From the NCBI GenBank assembly GCA_903909435.1, contig CAIVVT010000185.1, forward strand, positions 1 through 38,169: a stretch of DNA of 38,169 bases. Direction: 5' to 3'. Origin of the DNA: an uncultured Acidobacteriia bacterium (GTDB lineage: Bacteria > Acidobacteriota > Terriglobia > Bryobacterales > Bryobacteraceae). Below, piece after piece: positions 9,412 to 17,740 of this stretch. The position numbers were made by a program, and so were the translations under genes. Within the stretch, counting starts at the first letter, position 1. Every line of letters begins with the position of its first letter. The notes under the pieces are model-generated. The model saw nothing but the letters and a program-made list of their open reading frames with translations, had not been told where the DNA came from and did not search any database.

Positions 9412-10007
9412 AAGAACTCCGAATCGCGGGCTTCGGCGGGCAGGGCGTGATCCTGTCGGCGCACATTCTGGGCAAGGCCGCGGCGCTTTACGATGGCGGC
9501 TACGCCACGATGACTCAGAATTACGGACCCGAGGCTCGCGGTGGTGCGGCCAGCGCTGCGCTCATCGTCAGCGACGAACCAGTCCTGTACCCGTATCTCA
9601 CCAACCCGGACATCCTGGTTGTGATGTCGCAGGAGGCATATTCCCGCTTCACGCCCGACGTGAAGGAAGGCGGCGTGCTGCTCGTGGAAGAGGACTTGGT
9701 GCGTTTAGACAACCTGCCTCAGCATTTGAAGGTTTACGGCATTCCGGCCACCCGGCTGGCCGAGAACCTCGGCAAGAAGATGGTGCTGAACGTGGTGATG
9801 GTCGGCTTCCTGTGCGCCATCTCACAGGTTGTCTCGGTGGAGTCCTGCCGTCAGTCTGTCAACGACTCGGTACCCGCACGCTTCCGTGAGCTCAACCTCA
9901 AAGCCTTTGACGAGGGCTACGCCTACGGGCGGAAGTTGCTGGAGTCAGGGCCGGCGCCGGAAGAGACCGACGGGGACGGAAAAGAAGAACTGGAATCGGC
10001 GAACTAA
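9405..10007 (+). CDS. korC: 2-oxoacid:ferredoxin oxidoreductase, gamma subunit
   Basis: 200 residues; the ATG at 9405 overlaps the beta stop by seven bases. The N-terminal LRIAGFGGQGVILSAHILGK is the classic gamma-domain nucleotide-like loop. NYGPEARGGAASAALIVSD and YPYLTNPDILVVMSQEAY follow. In the complex it contributes to CoA binding and closes the assembly. The last ~15 residues are a Glu/Asp-rich tail. The four subunits being separate genes in the order delta-alpha-beta-gamma is common for KorDABC. A strong hairpin follows 24 bases after the stop, so this is the last gene of the operon. Confidence 0.9.
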   Translation: MLKELRIAGFGGQGVILSAHILGKAAALYDGGYATMTQNYGPEARGGAASAALIVSDEPVLYPYLTNPDILVVMSQEAYSRFTPDVKEGGVLLVEEDLVRLDNLPQHLKVYGIPATRLAENLGKKMVLNVVMVGFLCAISQVVSVESCRQSVNDSVPARFRELNLKAFDEGYAYGRKLLESGPAPEETDGDGKEELESAN

Positions 10008-10031
10008 CGCCCAGGGTTGCATCGGAGGGAG

Positions 10032-10069
10032 CCAGGCACCGCACAGAGCATTTGCGGTGCCTGGTTGTT
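10032..10069 (+). terminator. Rho-independent-type terminator of the kor operon
   Basis: A perfect 12-bp stem, CCAGGCACCGCA at 10032-10043 with TGCGGTGCCTGG at 10053-10064, closes a nine-base loop and is followed by TTGTT. It lies just after korC and before the convergent tRNA-Ser. The T-run is short, but the stem is strong and well placed. Confidence 0.8.
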
Positions 10070-10121
10070 GGCGTCGCGTGTCCAATCAGCCTGACGGGAT
10101 GCAGCTACAGGTGCAATTCGG

Positions 10122-10211
10122 TGGCGGTGGGAGTGAGATTCGAACTCACGGTTGCCTTCCGACAACGGCGGTTTTCAAGACCGCTGCCTTAAACCGCTCG
10201 GCCATCCCACC
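10122..10211 (-). tRNA. tRNA-Ser (anticodon TGA)
   Basis: A 90-nt tRNA with a seven-base-pair acceptor stem (GGTGGGA/TCCCACC), discriminator G and an encoded CCA. The anticodon loop CTTGAAA gives TGA. The long variable arm (about CGTTGTCGGAAGGCAACC) is typical of class II serine tRNAs, and the T arm is GTGAG-TTCGAAT-CTCAC. Its 5' end is only nine bases after the stop of pxpA on the same strand, so it may be part of that transcript. Confidence 0.97.
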
Positions 10212-10220
10212 TCCTCCAGA

Positions 10221-10994
10221 CTAACCGAGTCCGACCCTGAAATGCCACGGCTGAACTGTGACTCCCGCATCTTCCAGCCGTTTTCGTACGCACCGCGCGA
10301 TCGCTACCGCACCCGGCGTGTCCCCATGGATGCACAGCGTCTCCGCCTCGATCTTCACGCTCGAACCATCCCCGGCGGCGACCTCTTGCCGCGTCGCTAT
10401 CCCCAGCGCCTGCGTTGCCGCGGCTTCAGGATCTTGCAGCAAGGCATCCGCGTGGCGCCGGGCTCGCAGACTGCCATCGGCGTTATAACGGCGATCGGCA
10501 AAAGCCTCAGCAATGGTCGGTATTCCAGCGTCTTTCCACACGGCCAGCGCGGGTGATCCTGCCAATCCGACCAACGCAAGTTCGCCGCTTACCCGCTTGA
10601 CGGCCCGGGCAATCACGCGTGCGATTTCCAAGTCCCAGGCCGCCCGGTTGTAAAGGGCGCCGTGCGGCTTCACGTATTGCACGCTAACCCCAACCTCCTT
10701 CGCCAATTGAGCCAGCGAACGGACCTGCGCTTCAACGCTCGCCTCGAGGTCTCCGGGCGGCATTTCAAGATCCAACCGCCCGAAGTTCTCGCGGTCCGGA
10801 TAGCCGGGATGTGCGCCCACAGCCACACCGTGAAGTCGGGCCTGCCGGAGCGTCAACCGCATCAGGGCAGCGCTGCCGGCGTGTGCGCCGCAGGCCACGT
10901 TCGCCGAGGTGATGTGCTCCATCAGCGGCGCTTGGATACTCTCAGCCAGATCTTCCCGCTCGGCCAAGTCGCAGTTGATGTCGATGATCGTCAT
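10221..10994 (-). CDS. pxpA: 5-oxoprolinase subunit A (LamB/YcsF family)
   Basis: 257 residues. Family signatures are IDINCDLAER at the very N-terminus, ITSANVACGAHAGSAALM, GVAVGAHPGYPDRENFGRL, VQYVKPHGALYN, EAFADRRYNADGSL and the late ETLCIHGDTPGAV. PxpA works with PxpBC to open the 5-oxoproline ring to glutamate with ATP. The frame is open upstream to 11114, but ATG 10994 is right: homology begins at MTIIDINCDL and the ATG overlaps the pxpC stop. It is the last gene of pxpB-pxpC-pxpA and is followed nine bases later by tRNA-Ser. Confidence 0.93.
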   Translation of the reverse strand: MTIIDINCDLAEREDLAESIQAPLMEHITSANVACGAHAGSAALMRLTLRQARLHGVAVGAHPGYPDRENFGRLDLEMPPGDLEASVEAQVRSLAQLAKEVGVSVQYVKPHGALYNRAAWDLEIARVIARAVKRVSGELALVGLAGSPALAVWKDAGIPTIAEAFADRRYNADGSLRARRHADALLQDPEAAATQALGIATRQEVAAGDGSSVKIEAETLCIHGDTPGAVAIARCVRKRLEDAGVTVQPWHFRVGLG

Positions 10995-11926
10995 CCGAAG
11001 AGCGCCTCCGGGTTCATGAGTGCCTCCTGGGCCAACAGCAGTCGGCGCGCTTGTTCGAACGAAACCCTGACAAAGCGCACCGTCTGGCGGGGCCTGAGTT
11101 GGCCGACTCGCCAATGGTCGGCTGAAACGACGCAGCCAATCTTGGGGTAGCCGCCCGTCGTTTGATGATCGACGAACAGGATCACTGGCTCGCCTGACGG
11201 CGTCACCTGGATTGCTCCCAGCGGAGCGCCCTCGGTTGTCATGACGCCCTGCATAGGCGCCCCCAGTTGGGCACCCGTCAGGCGCACTCCCATTCTGTTC
11301 GAGTCGCTCTGCACCGACCAGGCTGTCGAATACAGGTCGGCGAGAGTCTCCGCAATGAAGCCGGATGTCTGGGCCGAGTCGGTCACTCGCAGCACCTCGC
11401 TAGGCGTCCGCAGCTTCTCAATCGCACCGGGGAGCGGGGCGCGGAACGGCTCCTGTTCTCCTGGTTCCTGAACGGTCAGCACGTCACCTCTCAGCAACGG
11501 TCTGCCACCAATCCCGCTCGGGATGTGCGTCGAACAACTTCCCAGACTGGCCCGCACCTGCAGGCCGCCGGCAAGGCAGAGGTAGCTTCTAGCGCCCTTC
11601 AGCGATCCGCCGCACGCGAGTGTCTGCCCCGGCTGGATATGGGTCGGAGTCCAGAGTCCAACGGGGACGCCGTCCAGCTTAGCCCCGAAATCGGCGCCTG
11701 CGAGGACACACCGCGCCGGCCCGTCGAAACGAAACCGTCCACCGAGCAGCGTCATCTCAATTGCCGCCACTCCCTCCTTGTTGCCGGACACCAGATTTCC
11801 CAGGCGCAGTGCTAAAGCGTCGGCGGCTCCACAGGCGGACACGCCCAGGTGGCCATAGCCGGGCCGACCGAGGTCCTGCACGGTTGACTGCATGCCCGGC
11901 GAGAGGACCTCAATCGCTGTCACCAC
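10991..11926 (-). CDS. pxpC: 5-oxoprolinase subunit C (biotin-dependent carboxyltransferase-like, KipA)
   Basis: 311 residues of the KipA/AHS2 family. It begins with IEVLSPGMQSTVQDLGRPGY and GHLGVSACGAADALALRLGN, and later has SNRMGVRLTGAQL, EGAPLGAIQVTPSGEPVIL and TTGGYPKIGCVVSADHWRVG. It partners with PxpB to form the ATP-dependent half of 5-oxoprolinase. Despite the family name there is no sign of biotin binding. The start overlaps the end of pxpB by seven bases and its stop overlaps the pxpA ATG, so all three should be translationally coupled. A kip-type regulatory role (as in Bacillus sporulation) is unlikely given pxpA next door. Confidence 0.93.
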   Translation of the reverse strand: MVTAIEVLSPGMQSTVQDLGRPGYGHLGVSACGAADALALRLGNLVSGNKEGVAAIEMTLLGGRFRFDGPARCVLAGADFGAKLDGVPVGLWTPTHIQPGQTLACGGSLKGARSYLCLAGGLQVRASLGSCSTHIPSGIGGRPLLRGDVLTVQEPGEQEPFRAPLPGAIEKLRTPSEVLRVTDSAQTSGFIAETLADLYSTAWSVQSDSNRMGVRLTGAQLGAPMQGVMTTEGAPLGAIQVTPSGEPVILFVDHQTTGGYPKIGCVVSADHWRVGQLRPRQTVRFVRVSFEQARRLLLAQEALMNPEALFG

Positions 11927-12603
11927 TGCGACATCGCCTCAAACTCGGTCTCGTCGATGCTGAATAAGTGAAGTTCGTCGCCGGTGTTCAATAGACTCAT
12001 CGGCTCGCGCTCCGGGCTAAATAGCCGAACTGGGGTCCGACCGACGATTTGCCAGCCTCCGGGCGTAGCGGCTGGGTAGATGCCGGTCTGTGCTCCCGCG
12101 ATTCCGACGCTGCCGGCCGGGATATGCGTTCTCGGACGAGCGTGCCGAGGCGTCGCCAGTTCTGGAGAGAGTCCCATCAAGTACGGGAACCCTGGGGCGA
12201 ATCCAAGAAACGCTACGCGGTAGGTGGCGGCCGTGAGGAGTTGGATCGCTTGTTCCGGCTCAATCCCAGCCGTTGCGCAGACTTGGGGTAGGTCAGGGGC
12301 AAAACCGGGTGCGAAGCACACCGGCAGTCGCAAGAGTCCCGCAACGGGTAAGAATGGGCTCGGGCTTTCTTCCGCCCCCTCGAGCTTCTCGATCAAACGC
12401 TGCGCCGTCCACATTTTGGCGTCATAGACCACCAGCAGCGAGCGGTACGCGGGGTGCAGATTTTTGATCCCCTCGATATGCGCCTTCTGGAGCGCACCGA
12501 ACAACTCCGTCACGCGCATGTGTGCCTCCATCAGCGCGGGAGCGTCGAACTGCGCCAGGAGGGCGCTGTCGCTTACTTGTGTCCAGGTTGGGGCGAGGTC
12601 CAC
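11920..12603 (-). CDS. pxpB: 5-oxoprolinase subunit B (AHS1/KipI family)
   Basis: 227 residues, first gene of the operon. Recognisable segments are HPAYRSLLVVYD, LPVCFAPGFAPDLPQV, YRVAFLGFAPGFPYLMGL (the family hallmark), and HIPAGSVGIAGAQTGIYP with PGGWQIVGRTP. With PxpC it forms the ATP-using component that acts with PxpA on 5-oxoproline, a damage product of glutamine and glutamyl peptides. The start is GTG at 12603 in a weak ribosome context; a slightly later start cannot be excluded, but residues from VSDSALLAQF onward belong to the family. The 172 bp upstream are shared with the divergent chemotaxis operon. Confidence 0.92.
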   Translation of the reverse strand: MDLAPTWTQVSDSALLAQFDAPALMEAHMRVTELFGALQKAHIEGIKNLHPAYRSLLVVYDAKMWTAQRLIEKLEGAEESPSPFLPVAGLLRLPVCFAPGFAPDLPQVCATAGIEPEQAIQLLTAATYRVAFLGFAPGFPYLMGLSPELATPRHARPRTHIPAGSVGIAGAQTGIYPAATPGGWQIVGRTPVRLFSPEREPMSLLNTGDELHLFSIDETEFEAMSQW

Positions 12604-12691
12604 TTAGTGCCGATTGTACCCGCGAGCGCCGACTAGTGGCGAACCCTCAGCGCGTCGCAGCAGAAATTCTCGCCATTTCTTCGCCCGGGCC

Positions 12692-12718
12692 TCATGTTTT
12701 TGACAGACGCGCCGATAG
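12692..12718 (+). promoter_or_regulatory. Putative sigma-28 (FliA) promoter of the che operon
   Basis: TCATGTTT at 12692-12699, an 11-base spacer, then GCCGATAG at 12711-12718. The known FliA consensus is TAAAGTTT-N11-GCCGATAA, so 6/8 and 7/8 positions match with exact spacing. It lies about 57 bp before the cheW start and in the right direction. A TTGACA hexamer at 12700-12705 lacks a partner -10 at normal spacing. That this is a working promoter is inference. Confidence 0.6.
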
Positions 12719-12775
12719 GAAGGGGTGAGGCGGCAGCTTGTGGCGCCTTGAGTTCGAAGCCTGGAGGAATCGTCG

Positions 12776-13318
12776 ATGGCCACTGCGGCTCAATCCATTA
12801 AACCGTTGGCAACTCAGCGTCAGGGCAAGTATCTGGTCTTTCAGTTGGCCCGGGAAGAGTTTGGGGTCCAAGTGCTCAAGGTCCGCGAAATCATGGGTTT
12901 GCAAGAGATCACTTCGGTCCCGCAAACGCCCGATTTCGTGAAGGGCGTCATCAATCTGCGCGGCAAGGTAATTCCTGTTGTGGACCTCCGCCGGAAGTTT
13001 GGACTGGATGACGCGGAGTACACCCAACGCACGTGCATCATCGTCGTGCAGGTGAAGCAGGTCGCAGGTCCCGTACTGATGGGCGCAGTGGTGGACGGGG
13101 TCTCAGAGGTGCTGAATATCCAGGAGTCCGAGATTGAGGACATGCCCGACTTTGGAGCCGACATGACACTCCCATACGTCATGGGCATGGCCAAAGTGAA
13201 GGGAAAGGTCAAAATCCTGCTCGACATAGACCGTGTTTTGACCTCGCTGGAGGTCACCAGCCTGGCCATGCTGCCAGACCTGCAGCCGCTTGCGAACGGC
13301 GGAACAGCGACTAACTAG
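12776..13318 (+). CDS. cheW: Chemotaxis coupling protein CheW
   Basis: 180 residues, with GGAGG eight bases before the ATG. It is a single CheW domain: [20 protein letters not shown], then [33 protein letters not shown], and [13 protein letters not shown]. The domain ends at [12 protein letters not shown] (about residue 155), followed by a short extension rich in Leu, Pro and Ala. CheW bridges the receptor tip to CheA in the membrane array. It leads the operon and is followed 47 bases later by the only receptor. Residues after about 158 are unlike typical CheW and may be disordered. Confidence 0.95.
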   Translation: MATAAQSIKPLATQRQGKYLVFQLAREEFGVQVLKVREIMGLQEITSVPQTPDFVKGVINLRGKVIPVVDLRRKFGLDDAEYTQRTCIIVVQVKQVAGPVLMGAVVDGVSEVLNIQESEIEDMPDFGADMTLPYVMGMAKVKGKVKILLDIDRVLTSLEVTSLAMLPDLQPLANGGTATN

Positions 13319-13365
13319 GGTTGGCGCGGAGAGCATCGATACAGAGCGGAAGAGTGAGAACAACT

Positions 13366-14943
13366 ATGAAGAAAATGTCGTTTGGAACCAAAGTCTTGAG
13401 CGGTCAGGCTGTCCTCACCCTCTTCGCACTGCTGGCTGGAGGTTTTGCCTTTTACGTCGCCAGCAACTTGAATGGCCTGATCGGTACAATCGTCACGCAA
13501 GACCTGAAGAAGTCGTCGCTATGCGCCGCCATACAGACTCAAGTCGTCGCCGCAATAGGCTCTCAGCGCGGAATGATGTTCGCTGCATTGACGGGCAACG
13601 AGGCCGGGATCGGTGTTTCGCAACTGGAAGTAACAGAACATCTTGGGCTGATCGATCAATCTCTGCGCGAAGTTACACCCCTGCTGGTGACGGTTAAAGG
13701 GCGTCAACTCGTGGCTGAGATGACCGATTCCCGGAGCGCATGGGTGAAGGACTTCGAACGTCAGCGGCAGATGCTGACTGACAAGCGATTCGATGAAGCC
13801 ACCAAGATGCAGACGGATGTGTTCGCGGCGATTTCGGAGCGTTTGAGTGGTGCCTCCGCTCAGTTGCTTAAGATCCAGAATCAGATCGTTGAAACGACGA
13901 GGCAGGACGCCAACGAGGTTGCCGGGCGGGCGAAAGCGTTCTCGATCGCCATCTTACTCGCGGCCGCCGGGGCAGTGTTGATCGCCTTCTTTACGGTCCG
14001 TAGGGGCAGCCAGTCATTGCTCCGCTACTCGGCGGAGATCACGGAAAACGCCAGCCAGGTATCTTCAGCAGCTCAGCAAGTGACCTCGGCGAGCCAGGCC
14101 TTGGCTCAGGGATCATCCGAACAGGCGGCCACCCTTGAGGAGACTTCGGCTTCCGCGGAGGAGATTAACTCCATGACGCAGAAGAATGCTGCCAATGCGC
14201 GTTCGGCCGCTGGCGAGACGGAGTCCGCGGACCAGCTACTCAAGGAGACCACGAATAAGCTAGACCAGATGATCGGTTCCATGAATGAGATCAATGCATC
14301 CAGCGAGAAGATCTCGCGCATCATCCGTGTGATTGATGAAATTGCATTTCAAACGAACATTCTTGCCCTGAACGCCGCGGTCGAAGCCGCACGCGCCGGA
14401 GAAGCCGGCATGGGGTTTGCGGTGGTAGCGGATGAAGTCCGGAACCTGGCCCAGCGCTCGGCACAGGCCGCAAAAGACACTTCGGCACTGATCGAAGAAT
14501 CGATTGTTCGCTCACAGGACGGGAAACTCCGGCTGGACGAAGTAGCCAAGTGCGTGGGCAAGGTTGTAGACAGCGCTTCCCGCATCAAGATCCTCGCTGG
14601 AGAAGTTCACGTGGGCAGTCAGGAGCAAGCTAAGGGCATCGAGCAAATTGCAAGAGCGGTTGCCCAGATGCAGCGTGTGACGCAATCCACGGCTGCAAGC
14701 GCGGAACAAAGCGCCTCGGCCGGCGAGGAGATGAGCGCTCAGGCGACCGGCCTCAACCATGCCGCACAGTTGCTGAATGAACTCATCGGAGGCGTTGCTG
14801 TGGTGGACGCGCGGACCTCGTCCGGTTTTGCCTTTGCGGCTCGAAGTCCTGGTGGATCGCCCCGCAGGCAGCCATTTCAAGAGACCCCCGCTCAAACCTC
14901 AAAACAGGCGATTCCCCTCGACGAGGATTTTCGGAGTTTCTGA
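13366..14943 (+). CDS. Methyl-accepting chemotaxis protein without HAMP domain
   Basis: About 525 residues. The layout is a membrane helix at about 8-31, a roughly 155-residue periplasmic region predicted as a helical bundle, a second helix at about 190-211, then directly the signalling coiled coil from about 222. The tip is conserved: [20 protein letters not shown] then [20 protein letters not shown]. Only about 130 residues separate the second membrane helix from the tip, which leaves no room for a ~50-residue HAMP domain. Gln/Glu-rich adaptation patches are visible ([27 protein letters not shown]). After a flexible linker the protein ends in DFRSF, fitting the x-[HFYW]-x-x-[HFYW] tether pattern bound by CheR/CheB. 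I start at ATG 13366 rather than upstream frame extensions. The ligand is unknown. Confidence 0.93.
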   Translation: MKKMSFGTKVLSGQAVLTLFALLAGGFAFYVASNLNGLIGTIVTQDLKKSSLCAAIQTQVVAAIGSQRGMMFAALTGNEAGIGVSQLEVTEHLGLIDQSLREVTPLLVTVKGRQLVAEMTDSRSAWVKDFERQRQMLTDKRFDEATKMQTDVFAAISERLSGASAQLLKIQNQIVETTRQDANEVAGRAKAFSIAILLAAAGAVLIAFFTVRRGSQSLLRYSAEITENASQVSSAAQQVTSASQALAQGSSEQAATLEETSASAEEINSMTQKNAANARSAAGETESADQLLKETTNKLDQMIGSMNEINASSEKISRIIRVIDEIAFQTNILALNAAVEAARAGEAGMGFAVVADEVRNLAQRSAQAAKDTSALIEESIVRSQDGKLRLDEVAKCVGKVVDSASRIKILAGEVHVGSQEQAKGIEQIARAVAQMQRVTQSTAASAEQSASAGEEMSAQATGLNHAAQLLNELIGGVAVVDARTSSGFAFAARSPGGSPRRQPFQETPAQTSKQAIPLDEDFRSF

Positions 14944-15009
14944 ACCTCGGGGAGCGGTTTGGATCGGAACTAAAGAGCAGGAGCGGCCGACATCGAGAGC
15001 GAACGACCT

Positions 15010-16899
15010 ATGCCCAAAAAGACTGGTTCAAGAACCAAGGTGCGCGTGTTGCCGTTGAATGTGGAGAACGACCTCTCCAACCTCGCCGGCTCTCTGGGCG
15101 CCGCCGAATCGGAGGACGCTGGAACTCATAGAGACCAGCCAGCGGAGAATGATCTCCGTTCCGCGCGGCCGGCAGTTCCCGCGCGGTCTCTTAACCAGGA
15201 CCCGGAACTGCTTGGAGAGTTTCTTGTGGAGGCGCGAGAGCATCTGGTCAGTATTGAGTCGAAGATCCTGGAATTCGATCAGGGCGTTTCCAACGAAGAG
15301 ACGCTGAATAGTGCATTCAGGAGCTTCCACACTCTCAAGGGTCTGGCCGGGTTCTTGGATTTCGCTGTGCTACAGGAAGTTGCACACGAGATTGAGACTG
15401 TTCTCGATCGGGCCAGGAACGGCGAACTGCACATCACTCCGGCGATCGTCGATGTCATCCTTGAGGCGTCTGATTACATCGCAATCTGGCTCAACCAGAT
15501 TTCCGCTGTTGCGGAGGGCCATGCGCGCGAGGAGCCGCCTAGCCCGCAGTCGCTCATACAGAAGGTCCGAATTGCGACTGCGTCTGCGGTGTCAGACGAG
15601 GGCGCGCAGCCGCTTGGGCTTCAAGAACTTCGCATCCCATTAGCTGCGCCGGAGAATCCGGGAAAGCAGTCAGGTCCGCCGGTGGAGGGCGCGCCGCCAG
15701 ATTCCGCCAGGCGGGAAGAGACCTCCGTTGTGAAGGTTGCAACGGCCAAACTGGAGTACCTCGTGGACATGGTGGGGGAATTGGTGATTGCCGAGTCGTT
15801 GCTGCACCATAATCCCGACTTGGCGGGGGCTAGGACCGCCCGTGTGCAGCGTGATCTAGCGCATCTCGGCCGCATCACAGCAGAGGTGCAGAAGACCGCA
15901 ATGGCGATGCGGATGGTCCCGGTGGGGCTGCTCTTTCGTAAGATGGTCCGGCTGGTCCGGGACCTGGCGAGGAAGTCGGGCAAGAAAGCAGAACTCGATC
16001 TGTTTGGGGAAGATGTTGAGCTGGACCGTCGGCTTGTAGAAGAACTCGGTGACCCCCTCGTGCACATGCTCAGGAACTCCATGGACCACGGAATAGAGTC
16101 CCCGGATGCACGAATCGCGGCGGGCAAGGCTGAAACCGGGAGAATTCGTCTTGCAGCAAGGCATCAGGCAGGCGAGATCCACATTGAAGTAGCCGATGAT
16201 GGGCGGGGCCTGAATCGCGAACTCATTCTAGCCAAAGCTGTTGAGCGGGGGATCGTCGGGGCTGGAGAGCAACTTAGCGATAGCGACACCTACCAACTCA
16301 TTTTCAAGCCTGGGTTTTCCACTGCGGAGAAGGTCACGGAAGTAAGTGGCCGTGGCGTAGGCATGGACGTTGTCTGGAGGCACTTAATCCAGCTTAGAGG
16401 GCGTGTCGAGATTCATAGTACTCCCGGACAGGGCGCGCGATTTCTGCTGCGATTGCCGCTCACCACGGCCATAATCGATGGCCTTGTGGTCCTGTGTGGG
16501 GAAGACAGGTATATAGTGCCAATCTTCTCCGTTCGCGAAATGTTCCGGCCTTCCCCGGAGTCCATATTCACCGTTCAAGGCAAAGGCGAAATGGTGCTTG
16601 TCCGAGGGCAACTCCTGCCACTCGTCAGGCTCAAACGGAGGCTCGGTCTACGCGCCGGAGTCGATGACCCCTGCCAGGGGCTCGTGATTGTCGGCGAAAG
16701 TGAAACCCGCCGATTCTGCCTCCTGGTAGACGCACTGGCCGGCAAACAAGAGGTAGTCATAAAGAGCCTTGGTGCGCAATTCGCTCACATCCAAGGGCTT
16801 GCCGGAGGGGCGATTCTCGGCGACGGTCGAGTGGGGTTGATATTGGATCTGTCCGCCTTGCTTGGGGGGGGGCTCACTTGCCGACAAGCACTGGCGTGA
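15010..16899 (+). CDS. cheA: Chemotaxis histidine kinase CheA
   Basis: 629 residues. A ~60-residue charged N-terminal extension precedes the phosphotransfer (P1) domain, whose phospho-acceptor is His107 in SFHTLKGLAGF. P3 dimerisation helices start near 240 (VATAKLEYLVDMVGELVIAE). The P4 ATPase has its N box at 352-361 (HMLRNSMDHG), then VADDGRGLN and GFSTAEKVTEVSGRGVGMDV. The last ~130 residues are the P5 CheW-like domain. Only about 60 residues lie between P1 and P3, too few for a normal CheY-binding P2. No receiver is fused. It phosphorylates CheY and CheB in response to the receptor array. It starts 66 bases after the receptor gene and overlaps cheR. Confidence 0.95.
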   Translation: MPKKTGSRTKVRVLPLNVENDLSNLAGSLGAAESEDAGTHRDQPAENDLRSARPAVPARSLNQDPELLGEFLVEAREHLVSIESKILEFDQGVSNEETLNSAFRSFHTLKGLAGFLDFAVLQEVAHEIETVLDRARNGELHITPAIVDVILEASDYIAIWLNQISAVAEGHAREEPPSPQSLIQKVRIATASAVSDEGAQPLGLQELRIPLAAPENPGKQSGPPVEGAPPDSARREETSVVKVATAKLEYLVDMVGELVIAESLLHHNPDLAGARTARVQRDLAHLGRITAEVQKTAMAMRMVPVGLLFRKMVRLVRDLARKSGKKAELDLFGEDVELDRRLVEELGDPLVHMLRNSMDHGIESPDARIAAGKAETGRIRLAARHQAGEIHIEVADDGRGLNRELILAKAVERGIVGAGEQLSDSDTYQLIFKPGFSTAEKVTEVSGRGVGMDVVWRHLIQLRGRVEIHSTPGQGARFLLRLPLTTAIIDGLVVLCGEDRYIVPIFSVREMFRPSPESIFTVQGKGEMVLVRGQLLPLVRLKRRLGLRAGVDDPCQGLVIVGESETRRFCLLVDALAGKQEVVIKSLGAQFAHIQGLAGGAILGDGRVGLILDLSALLGGGLTCRQALA

Positions 16900-17738
16900 A
16901 CGCGTCGGAGAATCAATGGAAGGTCCTGCCAGACGAGTTCCTTGAGGTTCAGCTACTCGCGAGGCGCACTTTCGGGCTCGACATCAAGGCTGGTAAGGAG
17001 GCGCTGGTCACCGCCCGGCTGAACCGGCGCATGCGCGCAATTGGAGTGAACGAGGTACGTCAATACCTGAGATTCGTGCGGGGAGACGCGACAGGGCGGG
17101 AGCTCCTTCACCTGGTTGATGCACTCACTACTAACTTCACTAGTTTCCGCCGCGAAGCGGCGCACTTTGAGCTCCTGAAGACGACCATCGTCGATGAACT
17201 CAGGTGCACCTCCGAAATTCGAATTTGGAGTGCCGGATGCTCCAGCGGTGAGGAGCCGTACAGCGTTCTATTTGAACTCATCGAGGAACTCGGTGTCGAT
17301 TCGGCATCCAGGGTCAAGATCCTGGCCAGCGACATTTGCGGTAAGGTTCTGGAGCAAGCCAGACGAGCGGTCTATCCGCTCGAGAAGCTAAAGGAAATGC
17401 CCGTGGGATGGCGCCGTTTCCTGGAGAGGGGATCTGGTGAGTGGGCCGGACATTTTAGGGTTTCCAAGGTTTGGAGGAACTTGGTCGATTTCCAAAGGAT
17501 CAATCTGATGGAGCCCTTGGGCCAATCCGCTCGGTTCAACGTGATCTTTTGCCGAAACGTGATGATCTACTTTGATCGAGCGACCCAGGAGGACCTTGTC
17601 CGAAGGCTCGCGGAGTGCCTCATGCCTGGAGGTTGGCTCCTGATAGGACACTCCGAGGGGCTTTCCGGCCTGAATTCCGGTCTGAACTACATACAGCCGG
17701 CCACCTACCGAAGCCCTGGCGGAAATACGGGGAGATGA
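16878..17738 (+). CDS. cheR: Chemotaxis protein methyltransferase CheR
   Basis: About 286 residues. It transfers methyl groups from S-adenosylmethionine to receptor glutamates. The N-terminal helical domain (about 15-90) is followed by the catalytic domain: NFTSFRREAAHFELL, the AdoMet loop IRIWSAGCSSGEEPYSVLFE, then VKILASDICGKVLEQAR, and RFNVIFCRNVMIYFDRATQ. The end has LLIGHSEGLSGL. The start is uncertain. TTG 16878 sits seven bases behind a G-run and overlaps cheA by 22 bases; GTG 16896, which overlaps the cheA stop as GTGA, would give a protein six residues shorter. It stands between cheA and cheD. Its likely substrate is the neighbouring receptor. Confidence 0.93.
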   Translation: MPTSTGVNASENQWKVLPDEFLEVQLLARRTFGLDIKAGKEALVTARLNRRMRAIGVNEVRQYLRFVRGDATGRELLHLVDALTTNFTSFRREAAHFELLKTTIVDELRCTSEIRIWSAGCSSGEEPYSVLFELIEELGVDSASRVKILASDICGKVLEQARRAVYPLEKLKEMPVGWRRFLERGSGEWAGHFRVSKVWRNLVDFQRINLMEPLGQSARFNVIFCRNVMIYFDRATQEDLVRRLAECLMPGGWLLIGHSEGLSGLNSGLNYIQPATYRSPGGNTGR

Positions 17739-17740
17739 AT

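Noticed and set aside
12700..12705. TTGACA as a sigma-70 -35 box for cheW
   Set aside because: No -10-like hexamer lies 16-18 bases downstream; the overlapping sigma-28-type match fits better.
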